This document shows, one piece after another, positions 16,847 through 24,411 of a stretch of DNA of 54,161 nucleotides. The notes beneath the pieces are model-generated. The model was not told where the DNA came from. It made no database searches and worked only from the letters and a program-made list of their open reading frames with translations. The position numbers were made by a program, and so were the translations under genes. Numbering within the stretch: position 1 is the stretch's first letter; each line of letters starts with the position of its first letter. The DNA is from DATBFU01 sp035498405 (GTDB taxonomy: Bacteria; Acidobacteriota; Thermoanaerobaculia; UBA5066; Gp7-AA6). Location: contig DATKAE010000111.1 in the NCBI GenBank assembly GCA_035498405.1, positions 1 to 54,161 on the forward strand, written 5' to 3'.

Positions 16847-17437
16847 GTGTCCGTTCCGAGACGAGTAATTTTTCTGTCCGCGATCGTTCTGTCGTTTGGT
16901 CCCCTCGCCTTGGCTCAGCAGTTCGAGATTGGCGCCACTTACGGATGGGTCAACGATGTGACGCACGACTGGAACCTCGGCTCGTTTCAGGCCCCCAACT
17001 GGGAAGGCTGGGCCGGCGCGCGGATCGAAGAGGGAGCCGTGACGCGCCTGACGTTCGGTTCTCTGCGAATTCCGGGCAGCAATGCAGGCGCGGTCATTCC
17101 GCAGGGCGGCGGCTCCTCGGTCGTCATGCCGTCCTATACGGACCAGATCGGGTTTGCCACACTCGACGTGTCGTACCTTTTTCTGCAGGGTCCGATGACC
17201 TGCGGAGTTTTCGCGGGGATCGGCGGATACAAGACGAGTCCGCAGGACGTTCCGCCCGGATTCACCGCGTACGAGGATCCGAGGCAAACCGTGTTCGGCT
17301 GGAATGCGGGCGTCGAGGGCTATCTCCATCTCTACCGCGGGCTGGCCGGCGTGGGACGGTTGACGTTCCACGACGTCTTCACGCAGACGCGGCGGTACCT
17401 GCTGGTGGCTTCGGTTGGGGCGGCTTATCGCTTCTGA
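16847..17437 (+). CDS. Small secreted outer-membrane beta-barrel protein
   Basis: Not assigned to a named family. The 196-residue product has a signal peptide (about 1-22, ending ALAQQ) and an amphipathic beta-strand pattern (FEIGATYGW, TDQIGFATLDVSYLF, GVFAGIGGY, FGWNAGVEGYL), ending VGAAYRF with a terminal phenylalanine. This fits an eight-stranded OmpA/OmpW-like barrel. The frame is open upstream, but GTG 16847 has a GGAGG ribosome binding site at 16837-16841 and places the signal peptide first. It is divergent from comF and convergent with the AsnC-type regulator. Confidence 0.72.
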   Translation: MSVPRRVIFLSAIVLSFGPLALAQQFEIGATYGWVNDVTHDWNLGSFQAPNWEGWAGARIEEGAVTRLTFGSLRIPGSNAGAVIPQGGGSSVVMPSYTDQIGFATLDVSYLFLQGPMTCGVFAGIGGYKTSPQDVPPGFTAYEDPRQTVFGWNAGVEGYLHLYRGLAGVGRLTFHDVFTQTRRYLLVASVGAAYRF

Positions 17438-17476
17438 GCTCGACCTCGCGAGAGACTCGGACTCGCGACCGGCGGA

Positions 17477-17953
17477 TTACTTCTTTTCGTCCGTCTCGGA
17501 GACCAGCGGCAGCAGGGTCGATTCCTTCTTCGAGGAGAGGGAGACCTGCGTGCGTACCCGGGAAACGCCCTTGATCGCGAGGAGACGCCGTTGCAGGAAG
17601 TCGGCGAGGGTCGCCGGGTCCGCGGCCTTCACCTTGAGCCGATAGGCGTACTCGCCGGCGATGTAGTGGCACTCCTGAACGCCCAGCAATTTCTCCAGGT
17701 CGTCGATGAAGCTCTTCTCGAAGCGCGGGTGCTCGAGAGCCACGTCCACGTAGGCCGTCAGCGGGAATCCCATCTTCTCGTGGTCGAGCAGCGCGACGAA
17801 GCCCTTGATCATCCCGTGGCGCTCCATCTTCTTGATGCGCTCGTTGACGGAAGGCGTGGTCAGGCCAACGGCTCCGGCGATCTTCGCCTGGGAAAGCTTC
17901 CCGTTGCGCTGGAGCATGTCCAGAATCCGGAGATCGATTTCGTCGATCGTCAT
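17477..17953 (-). CDS. Lrp/AsnC-family transcriptional regulator
   Basis: Feast/famine regulator of 158 residues, with an N-terminal helix-turn-helix (about 1-50; DEIDLRILDMLQRNGKLSQ, TTPSVNERIKKME) and a C-terminal RAM ligand-binding domain (about 65-145; VQECHYIAGEYAYRLKV, LLAIKGVSRVRTQV). It acts as an octamer or dimer in the cytoplasm, sensing an amino acid. ATG 17953 is divergent from the DnaJ-like gene across 108 AT-rich bases containing phased ATTAG motifs, so it probably regulates itself and perhaps dnaJ. The ligand cannot be inferred. Confidence 0.93.
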   Translation of the reverse strand: MTIDEIDLRILDMLQRNGKLSQAKIAGAVGLTTPSVNERIKKMERHGMIKGFVALLDHEKMGFPLTAYVDVALEHPRFEKSFIDDLEKLLGVQECHYIAGEYAYRLKVKAADPATLADFLQRRLLAIKGVSRVRTQVSLSSKKESTLLPLVSETDEKK

Positions 17954-17962
17954 CCCGAGGCC

Positions 17963-17968
17963 CTTATA
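17963..17968 (-). promoter_or_regulatory. -10-like TATAAG upstream of the asnC-type gene
   Basis: TATAAG (part of the palindrome CTTATAAG at 17963-17970) ends nine bases before the ATG at 17953, giving a very short predicted leader. TAATCT, six bases further upstream, is an alternative -10. Confidence 0.35.
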
Positions 17969-17970
17969 AG

Positions 17971-18006
17971 ATTAGAAGTTTGCTTGTTTACGACTAATAT
18001 TATTAG
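17971..18006. promoter_or_regulatory. Phased ATTAG motifs with palindrome CTAATATTATTAG (probable Lrp/AsnC operator)
   Basis: ATTAG occurs at 17971-17975 and again at 18002-18006, 31 bases apart (about three helical turns). The second copy forms the right arm of CTAATA-T-TATTAG (17994-18006). Lrp/AsnC octamers bind AT-rich dyads in helical phase, and the site lies between the regulator and the divergent dnaJ-like gene, so autoregulation is the natural reading. Confidence 0.55.
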
Positions 18007-18044
18007 ACCGTGCCAGGGTGTCAATAGGCAAATTTCGGCGTCGC

Positions 18045-18050
18045 TATAAT
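18045..18050 (+). promoter_or_regulatory. Perfect -10 TATAAT upstream of the dnaJ-like gene
   Basis: Consensus TATAAT followed by 11 bases to the ATG at 18062, predicting a leader of about five bases. No strong -35 is seen; TGTCAA at 18019-18024 is a poor candidate with a 20-base spacer. Confidence 0.5.
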
Positions 18051-18061
18051 GCCGGGAAAGC

Positions 18062-19078
18062 ATGAAAAAACGCGATTATTACGAGGTTTTGGGGGTCTCC
18101 CGGGGGGCCTCGGAAGCCGAGATTAAGAAAGCCTACCGCCGGCTGGCTCGAAAGCTCCATCCCGACGTCAACCCCGGGGACAAGGGGGCCCAGAAGAAGT
18201 TCCAGGAGGTCCAGGAGGCCTACGAGGTCCTGCGGGAGGCGGACAAGCGGCGGGCCTACGACCGGTTCGGGCACGCCGGACCCGGGGCGGGCTTCGAGCC
18301 CGGAGCCGGGCCGGGCGGCGGGGGATTCGCGGGTTTCTCGGGCGGGGCGTCGCCCTTCGAGAGCTTCGAGTTTCAGGGCGGCGATCTGTCGGATCTCTTC
18401 GGCAACATCTTCGGGGGCGGCGGGAGACGCCCGCGCACTCAGCGGGAAAAGGGGGAGGACTCCTCCGGAACGATCGAGATCCCCTTTCGCGACGCGGTGC
18501 TGGGCGGCATGGCCTCACTCGCCATCCGGCGGGAGCGGACCTGCGAGAAGTGTGAAGGCACCGGCCGGATCGGGCGAAATGTCTGTCCGACGTGCCGGGG
18601 AGCTGGCCGTGTGGCCGCGGCGGAAACCGTTCGGATCAAGATTCCGGAGGGCACGGAGGACGGGGGAACGATTCGCGTTCCGGGAAAGGGCGGGGAAGGA
18701 AGTCTCGGCGGGCTGCCGGGCGACCTCTACGTGACCGTTCGCGTGGTGCCTCATCCGTACTTCGAAAGACAGGGCGACGACATCCACGGCGATGTGCCGA
18801 TCACGGTCAAGGAGGCTTACGCGGGTGCCGAGATCGAGGTGCCCACGATTCACGGGGTCGTGCTCGCGAAGATTCCCCCGAGCACACAGAGCCGGCAGAA
18901 ATTTCGACTTCGCGGAAAGGGTGTGAAGAGCCCGCGCAGCGGAATGACGGGTGATCACATTTATACCGTGCGCGTGATGGTGCCGCGCGGCGTCACGCCG
19001 GCTGGCAGCGACGCCGCAACTCTGCTCGAGTCGCTCTACGAGGCGCCGGTCCGGAGAGACTTGCCGAAGGGGCTCTAG
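18062..19078 (+). CDS. DnaJ-like co-chaperone with a half zinc-finger
   Basis: Hsp70 co-chaperone of 338 residues. The J domain (1-70) has the essential HPD at 33-35. A Gly/Phe-rich region (72-122) follows. The zinc region contains only two CxxCxGxG motifs, CEKCEGTG (161-168) and CPTCRGAG (175-182), where DnaJ has four. The substrate-binding beta domains complete the protein (GDLYVTVRVVPHPYFERQGDDI). It is intermediate between DnaJ (four motifs) and CbpA (none). The start is ATG 18062, divergent from the Lrp/AsnC gene. It could be called cbpA- or dnaJ-like; no dnaK or grpE is nearby. Confidence 0.92.
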   Translation: MKKRDYYEVLGVSRGASEAEIKKAYRRLARKLHPDVNPGDKGAQKKFQEVQEAYEVLREADKRRAYDRFGHAGPGAGFEPGAGPGGGGFAGFSGGASPFESFEFQGGDLSDLFGNIFGGGGRRPRTQREKGEDSSGTIEIPFRDAVLGGMASLAIRRERTCEKCEGTGRIGRNVCPTCRGAGRVAAAETVRIKIPEGTEDGGTIRVPGKGGEGSLGGLPGDLYVTVRVVPHPYFERQGDDIHGDVPITVKEAYAGAEIEVPTIHGVVLAKIPPSTQSRQKFRLRGKGVKSPRSGMTGDHIYTVRVMVPRGVTPAGSDAATLLESLYEAPVRRDLPKGL

Positions 19079-19111
19079 CCGACGCGCGCGGTTTGGGGTC
19101 TTCTCCCGGGT

Positions 19112-19138
19112 CCCTAACCCCTAACCCCTCGCCCCTAG
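19112..19138. repeat. Heptamer repeat array CCCTAAC/CCCTCGC
   Basis: Units CCCTAAC, CCCTAAC, CCCTCGC and a partial CCCTAG in the convergent gap after the dnaJ-like gene. Written as NNCCCCT, two units carry AA and one CG, and the CG form is identical to the unit repeated at 9545-9572. The array overlaps the stop codon of the leftward gene. Confidence 0.8.
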
Positions 19139-20190
19139 TTCCGTTGCGCCATCCCCTCGACGAGAGAGACCGCCTTCTCGTAGGTCATTCCATCGGTGAG
19201 CGCAATCGTCTTGATGGCGGACCAGGCCTTGCCGTCGAAGCGAACGTAGTGGAAGCCGGCGTCATCCTGCCAATAAAGATTCGGCTTGTAGCTCGAGCCG
19301 ATGATCGTTCGGATGGAGGCGGCGCCGAACTGCGGGACCGAGGCGATGGGGCCCAGGCTCGCGATTCCGACGACGGGGATGCGCCGGCGCTGCCAGGTGA
19401 GGTTGTCGGGCGAGGGTTTCCCGAGGTCGGTGGGATAGTTCACGCGCACGACGTAGTGCTTGTTCGAGTTGAGGTCGGCGAAGCTCGCCAGGATCGATCC
19501 GCCCGGCCCCTCCGACTGCAGCGAGGGAAAGGCGTAGGCCCCGTGGGGAATGTCTTGCAGCGAGGTCGGGCCCTGGTCGTTGACCAGTTCCGGCAGGTTG
19601 TAGATCGTCACCTGAGAAGGGTCGATCGTCTCGTCGAGGAAGAACGCCGTGTACCGGGCTTGGGCAAGAGCCGCCTCTTCCCACCAGATCAGGGAAAGGA
19701 CCGAGCGGTTCTTGGTGACGGCGGCGCCGTTTTGGTCCACCGTTTGAATCGTCTCGTGCGTCAGCAGCATCTGCGGGTTGTAGGCGTGCGGGAACCCGCT
19801 GTTGGGCAGCAGGTCGACGAGCGTCCAACTGCCGCTGCGGGCGAAGGCCAGCCGGATCTTGTTCAAGACCGAGCTCTCCTCGCGCCAGAGAACGACGAAC
19901 GTGCCGGTCGGCTCGTCGACGGTCAGGTCCAGGCTCGTCTTCGGACTCGAGCTCCCCGCGCCGGGAATCGGGCCGCCCGCGACGGTCCCGTCCTGCGCCT
20001 TCGAACTCCAGGCGACCGCGAAGTCGCCGGCGGGAAGGCCCGCGACTCCCATCTCGGAAGCCAGCCCGGTGGTAACCGCGTAGAGCGTGCCGTCGGAGGA
20101 GAGAAGGCTTCGCTTCTGCACGTCGGCCGTCGCGGCGCGAGCGAGGGCGACGAGCGTCAGAACGAGGGCGAAGCGTTGAAGAGCCTTCAC
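19135..20190 (-). CDS. Secreted protein of unknown function
   Basis: Not recognised. The 351-residue product has a signal peptide (about 1-22) and then a beta-rich body. Repeating elements such as GTFVVLWREESSVLNKIRL, SVLSLIWWEEAALAQARY and SILASFADLNSNKHYVVRV recall a beta-propeller that presents repeated Trp/Glu segments. There are no membrane segments after the signal peptide and no catalytic motif is evident. The start is GTG 20190, one base after the TPR gene's stop, so it is the last gene of an xre-tpr-secreted operon. The stop codon lies inside the heptamer array. Confidence 0.75.
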   Translation of the reverse strand: MKALQRFALVLTLVALARAATADVQKRSLLSSDGTLYAVTTGLASEMGVAGLPAGDFAVAWSSKAQDGTVAGGPIPGAGSSSPKTSLDLTVDEPTGTFVVLWREESSVLNKIRLAFARSGSWTLVDLLPNSGFPHAYNPQMLLTHETIQTVDQNGAAVTKNRSVLSLIWWEEAALAQARYTAFFLDETIDPSQVTIYNLPELVNDQGPTSLQDIPHGAYAFPSLQSEGPGGSILASFADLNSNKHYVVRVNYPTDLGKPSPDNLTWQRRRIPVVGIASLGPIASVPQFGAASIRTIIGSSYKPNLYWQDDAGFHYVRFDGKAWSAIKTIALTDGMTYEKAVSLVEGMAQRN

Positions 20191-20191
20191 G

Positions 20192-21094
20192 TCATGCCCT
20201 CAGGTTGATCATCCCCATCAGGCTGACCTGGTGGAGATAGTGCTTGAGCGCCGGAAAGTCGGGGTAGTAGCCCGCGAGCGCGTCGTACTGCGCATCCGCC
20301 TCTGCCTCGCGCCCGAGCTCCGAGTAGGTCTCCGCGAGCAGGTAGTGCGAGTTCTTGATGACGTCCTCTCGTCCGAACTCCCGTCCGAGGGAGAGGGCCC
20401 GCTGACCCCAGCTCGCCGCCTCGTCGAGGCGCTTCATCTTCACGTTCGCGAAGCAAAGATCGAGGGACGGGTAGTCCATCGCCTGGCGCGCCCCGAGCTC
20501 GTCGAGCAGCGTCAGGGAACGCTCGACCAACGGCAGGCCGTCGTCGATATGGTCGAGCGCGATGTAGCAATAGCCGAGGTTGTCGGCGACGATGGCTGCG
20601 GGACGAGAGAGGCTTTCGCCCTCCGCCTCGAGCCGAGCGAGCGCTTCGGCGAACAGATCGCGCGCCGCGTCGAAGCGGCTCTCATGCAGCTCGAGGTTGG
20701 CCAGAAGGTTCAGCGCCGAACCCGTGAGTTCCTCGAGGCCGAGCTCCCGGCTCTTGGCCAGCGCGGTCTGGGCATAGAAGCGCGCCCGCGTGTACTCGCC
20801 CCGCGCTTCGTGCGCGTTGGCGGACACATACGCCGCGAGGACACCGTTGAAGCTCGACGGGTTTCGGAGCAGGATCTCCTTCAGGCGAGCCAGGTCGAAG
20901 TCGCGCCGATCCATCTCGATCAAGGTCGTGGCGCGGTTGCAGGTGAAGAGATCTTCGAGATCGCGGTCTTTCCACGAGCGCGCAAGCGTCAGGCCGTCGT
21001 CGTAAAGGGTCAGCGCCCGTTCATAGTCCCCCGCCCAGATCGCCTCCCGGGCGGTCTTCCGCAGGAACTCGAGGTGCTTGCGGCGCTCGTTCAC
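20192..21094 (-). CDS. TPR-repeat protein (cytoplasmic)
   Basis: Helical-repeat protein of 300 residues with no signal peptide or membrane segment. Several 34-40-residue TPR-like repeats are visible (AGDYERALTLYDDGL, RGEYTRARFYAQTALAKSRELG, ESRFDAARDLFAEALARLE, RLDEAASWGQRALSLGREFG, LGREAEADAQYDALAGYYPD). Such arrays mediate protein or peptide binding. GTG 21094 is the start. It sits between an XRE-type regulator (46 bases upstream) and a secreted protein (one base downstream). In other bacteria TPR proteins next to XRE regulators can sense peptides, but that is only a possibility here. Confidence 0.82.
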   Translation of the reverse strand: MNERRKHLEFLRKTAREAIWAGDYERALTLYDDGLTLARSWKDRDLEDLFTCNRATTLIEMDRRDFDLARLKEILLRNPSSFNGVLAAYVSANAHEARGEYTRARFYAQTALAKSRELGLEELTGSALNLLANLELHESRFDAARDLFAEALARLEAEGESLSRPAAIVADNLGYCYIALDHIDDGLPLVERSLTLLDELGARQAMDYPSLDLCFANVKMKRLDEAASWGQRALSLGREFGREDVIKNSHYLLAETYSELGREAEADAQYDALAGYYPDFPALKHYLHQVSLMGMINLRA

Positions 21095-21140
21095 GGTCTA
21101 GAGATTCGCAACCGACAATTGTAAACCCGGCCGGAGGGGC

Positions 21141-21533
21141 TCAAGGCTCTTCCTCTGTCGGCTCGGTCGAGGCGGCGGGGTCCGCGACCGGCTCCTGCTC
21201 CTGCAGCCTCTTGAAGCGGACGAAGTCGCGCACTTCTCGCTTGGCTTCTTCCGAGAGGTCCTGGAAGTCCGTCACCAGGTCGCGCGCGTCGGGATCTACC
21301 GGTTGCTCGGTTTCCCCGAAGAACTCGCCCATTTTCAGATCGAAGACCTGAAGAATCTTGAAGAGGGTGTCCAGGCCCACCTTGTACTCGCCCTGCTCCA
21401 TTCGGGACAGGTCCGACTGGGCGACGCCGATCTTCTCGGACAGCTCGGTTTGCGTCAGGTGACGCCCCTTGCGCAGCTCCCGAATCCGGGAGCCGACCAA
21501 GTGAACCTTCCGAGGCGAGTTTGGAGTGGACAT
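21141..21533 (-). CDS. XRE-family helix-turn-helix regulator
   Basis: DNA-binding protein of 130 residues. The HTH domain spans about 13-70 (RIRELRKGRHLTQTELSEKI, VAQSDLSRMEQGEY). The C-terminal tail is acidic and charged (DLSEEAKREVRDFVRFKRLQ, then Glu/Pro/Thr). The frame is open upstream to a TTG at 21602, but ATG 21533 gives the standard short XRE N-terminus and leaves a 62-base divergent promoter region. It is the first gene of the xre-tpr-secreted operon and divergent from the Wzm-type permease, which it may regulate. Confidence 0.9.
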   Translation of the reverse strand: MSTPNSPRKVHLVGSRIRELRKGRHLTQTELSEKIGVAQSDLSRMEQGEYKVGLDTLFKILQVFDLKMGEFFGETEQPVDPDARDLVTDFQDLSEEAKREVRDFVRFKRLQEQEPVADPAASTEPTEEEP

Positions 21534-21573
21534 AGAGGAGAGGCGGATGCTATTGCACCATAAACCTGAGTCA

Positions 21574-21579
21574 TATAAT
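21574..21579 (+). promoter_or_regulatory. Perfect -10 TATAAT overlapping an upstream ATG of the permease gene
   Basis: TATAAT spans 21574-21579 and overlaps the ATG at 21578. TTGCAC lies 15 bases upstream as a possible, tightly spaced -35. If this is the promoter, the 21578 ATG is not transcribed and the in-frame ATG at 21596 is the real start. Confidence 0.5.
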
Positions 21580-21595
21580 GCTCCGCCTTCTGGCG

Positions 21596-22384
21596 ATGTC
21601 AAGCGAGAAAAAGGGGCGATCCCGCAAGCTTTTCCTGCTCAAGGAGTTGGTCGTTCGCGACCTGAGATCTCGTTACGCGGGATCGGGGCTCGGGATCGTC
21701 TGGACCTTCGTGACGCCGATTCTATGGATGCTCCTCTACACGGCGGTTTTTTCAGGCATCCTGCGCGTGCAGAGCCCGCCGGGATTTGCCGGCTTCCCCG
21801 AGTTTCTCCTCGCGGGACTGCTGCCGTGGATGGCTGTTCAGGAGGGCATTTCGCGTTCGGCGACTTGCCTGACGGACAACGCGGCCATGGTGAAGAAGAC
21901 CGTCTTCCCGATCGAGACCCTGGTGCTTTCGATCGTGCTCGCCTCGGTCGTCAACCAGCTCATCGCGTTCGCGGTCTTCGGCGCCTATCTTGCGGCGATC
22001 GGGCATCTGTCGTTCCCGTGGATCCTGCTGGCGATTCCCGCGGTGATCGTGCAGACCGCGCTCACCTACGGCTTGGGTTGCCTCGTCGCCACCGTGGCGA
22101 CCTTCGTCCGAGACGCCGTGCCCGTGGTGGGGATCGTTCTGACGGTCGTTTTCTACGCGACTCCGGTGGTATACCCGGCGGAGATCGTGCCGGAGCGCCT
22201 TCGTCCCTTCATCGAAGCCAACCCTCTCACCCATCTGACGGCGTGGTATCGGGACGCGTTTACTCTGCACCGGGTCCCGAGCGCCGGCTCGTTGCTCTTC
22301 ACGACGCTGTTTGCCGCAGCCGCCGTGGCGGCGGGCTCCGCGGCCTTTCGGCGGGCCCGCCCGCATTTCGCGGATCTGATTTGA
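21596..22384 (+). CDS. wzm: ABC-2 type polysaccharide export permease (Wzm-like)
   Basis: Inner-membrane subunit of an O-antigen/teichoic-acid type exporter. The 262-residue product shows the family start (KELVVRDLRSRYAGSGLGIVWTFVTPI), six hydrophobic segments, and the conserved end FYATPVVYPAEIVPERLRPFIEANPLTHL (split over two helices) before WYRDAF. Two in-frame ATGs exist; 21596 is preferred over 21578 because a perfect TATAAT overlaps the latter. No ATPase is adjacent. The only Wzt-type ATPase in the window is at 32893-34155, about 10.5 kb downstream. It is divergent from the XRE regulator. Confidence 0.9.
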   Translation: MSSEKKGRSRKLFLLKELVVRDLRSRYAGSGLGIVWTFVTPILWMLLYTAVFSGILRVQSPPGFAGFPEFLLAGLLPWMAVQEGISRSATCLTDNAAMVKKTVFPIETLVLSIVLASVVNQLIAFAVFGAYLAAIGHLSFPWILLAIPAVIVQTALTYGLGCLVATVATFVRDAVPVVGIVLTVVFYATPVVYPAEIVPERLRPFIEANPLTHLTAWYRDAFTLHRVPSAGSLLFTTLFAAAAVAAGSAAFRRARPHFADLI

Positions 22385-22513
22385 AGCGCCTGAGCCTCCG
22401 GGGCCCGGGGGAGCGCCTTTCACCGAAATGTTTTCGTGTTTCTCTTGTTGAGAAGCCCCGGGTTCGCCACTCGGTCATTGCACTTGCCCGGACTTTAGTC
22501 TCGAGGAGGTTTC

Positions 22514-24166
22514 GTGAAAGGACCACTCTGGCTGATCTTCCTCTCCGCGGCCGTGGCCGTCGGCTGCTCCGGGTCGCCGAAGCCCTCGTCCCCCGAATCG
22601 CCGACGCCTGCCAAGGCGGCGTCCGCCAAGACCTCGCGCACACCGGCTCCGACGGAACTGCAAAGAGCCAATCCGGACATCGTTGAGGACACGCCGACCT
22701 ACATCGTCGAGCGCTTCAAGAAATCCGACTACATTCGCGTGGACGCAACGCACATCCGCCATCCGATCGTTGCGAGGCCCGTCGAGATTTACAAGGAAGA
22801 CGATCAGTACTACTACGTTTACACGCCCAAGGTTCCGAAAGATGCGGGCGCTGCCGTTCAGGCCTCCCCGCAGCTGCTGACACACCAGCCGACCGACGCG
22901 CCGCTGCCTTCGGCGCCGGGCGCCGACTACGGTATGCCGCCCGAGGACTTCGAAGACATCGTCCCCGCCCGTGTCTCCGCGAGCTTTCGGCTGGAGGCCG
23001 TGCCGAACACGGGCCTTCCGACCGAGGGGATGTGGCGAAGCTCTTTCGCGATCGCCGACATCAACGGGGACGGCAAGCCCGACATCGTGGCGCCGCCGGC
23101 GAGGCTGGGCGGGGCGCCGACGCTTCACGTGTGGCTGGGGGACGGGCAGGGGGGATTCAAGCCGCTACAAGTGATCGTCACTGAGAATGGCAAGCCCAAG
23201 CCGGACTTCTCGGCGGACTACGGCGGCGTCGCGGTCGGGGACATCGACGGGGACGGCAAGCTCGATGTGGTCATGGCGTCGCATAGCGGCGGGCTGGTGG
23301 CGTTGTTCGGCGAGGGCGGGGGAAGGTACGCGCTTTCTCACCAGGGTCTGCCCGGGCGCGAATTCTCGACCCAGGCTGTGGCGCTCGTCGATCTGAACGG
23401 GGATGGGAAGCTCGACATCGTCGCCTCGCAGGACACCTACGAGATCGGAACGTCGCAATGGGATCCCCATCAGGTCCGCGTGTATCTGGCCGACGGGGTC
23501 CGAGGATGGAAGTACGCGCCCGACGCTCTGATCAACGGGGCCTGGTCCAACTCGGTGACCGCGTGGGATTACAACCGCGACGGCCGGCTCGACATCCTGA
23601 CGGGAAGCCAGGCCTACGGCGCGGTGCAACTGCTCTTCAAGAACGCCGGCAACGGCCAGTTCGAGACCGGCTACTTTCCGCAGATCGAAATCCATGGCTT
23701 TCACTTCGCCATGGCTCCCGGCACGTTCGGGAAGGAGCGGCTGGCGGCCTTCGCCGACGGGTTCGTTCGATCGACCAACGTTCCCGCCCGGATCGAGGCT
23801 CAGGGAATCACGGTCTATTCCTACAAGGACGGCGCCTGGACGCGGCACCGCGTCTGGCGCAAGAAAGAGGGCAAGAGCTCGCTCTACGCCCTCGCGATGG
23901 GCGACCTGGACGGCGACGGCCTCGATGACGTCGTGTTCGCCGACTCGACCGGCACCTACCGTCTCCGAATCTTCCTGCAGCAGAAGGACGGGACGTTCCA
24001 GGAAGCCGACGAAAAGCAGGAGCCCGTGCTCGACTCACCCGGCCAGTGCATCCGCTTGGCAGATCTGGATGGCGACGGCCGACTCGACGTGATCGTCTCC
24101 AAGACGTATGGCTCGGGGGCCCAGCGCGACCCCGGCGGCTGGAGCGTTTATCTGAATCGGAAGTAA
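22514..24166 (+). CDS. FG-GAP/VCBS-repeat lipoprotein
   Basis: Secreted lipoprotein of 550 residues. The N-terminal lipobox AVGC (Cys18) predicts lipidation, followed by a Ser/Pro/Thr/Lys-rich linker (19-50). The body contains at least six calcium-binding FG-GAP motifs (DINGDGKPDIV, DIDGDGKLDVV, DLNGDGKLDIV, DYNRDGRLDIL, DLDGDGLDDVV, DLDGDGRLDVI), which would build an integrin-like beta-propeller. The role is likely adhesion or binding at the cell surface. GTG 22514 has a GGAGG site at 22504-22509. A 128-base gap separates it from the permease; it may be co-transcribed, but a GC-rich potential hairpin follows the permease stop. Confidence 0.88.
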   Translation: MKGPLWLIFLSAAVAVGCSGSPKPSSPESPTPAKAASAKTSRTPAPTELQRANPDIVEDTPTYIVERFKKSDYIRVDATHIRHPIVARPVEIYKEDDQYYYVYTPKVPKDAGAAVQASPQLLTHQPTDAPLPSAPGADYGMPPEDFEDIVPARVSASFRLEAVPNTGLPTEGMWRSSFAIADINGDGKPDIVAPPARLGGAPTLHVWLGDGQGGFKPLQVIVTENGKPKPDFSADYGGVAVGDIDGDGKLDVVMASHSGGLVALFGEGGGRYALSHQGLPGREFSTQAVALVDLNGDGKLDIVASQDTYEIGTSQWDPHQVRVYLADGVRGWKYAPDALINGAWSNSVTAWDYNRDGRLDILTGSQAYGAVQLLFKNAGNGQFETGYFPQIEIHGFHFAMAPGTFGKERLAAFADGFVRSTNVPARIEAQGITVYSYKDGAWTRHRVWRKKEGKSSLYALAMGDLDGDGLDDVVFADSTGTYRLRIFLQQKDGTFQEADEKQEPVLDSPGQCIRLADLDGDGRLDVIVSKTYGSGAQRDPGGWSVYLNRK

Positions 24167-24411
24167 ACCTCTCAGAGGAGGTAGTTTGCCTCGAAATCAT
24201 GACTTGCCAGCATATTTCTCGGCTTTTTCTCTTGACTCGGAGGCTCGGGAGGGCTGAAGATTGCGGCAACTGCAAGGCCCAGAGCTTTTTGGTGGATTTG
24301 AGAGTACTTGCGGAATTGACAAATTGATTTCGGGAGGTGATGCGATCGCGCGAGGGAAGGGAATCTCAAGCGTGTGTTTTTTCCTGGTTAAACCGTAACG
24401 AGGAGATCTCA

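Noticed and set aside
24316..24344. Consensus TTGACA as promoter of the secreted-protein gene
   Set aside because: No acceptable -10 hexamer occurs 16-19 bases downstream, so a full promoter cannot be claimed.
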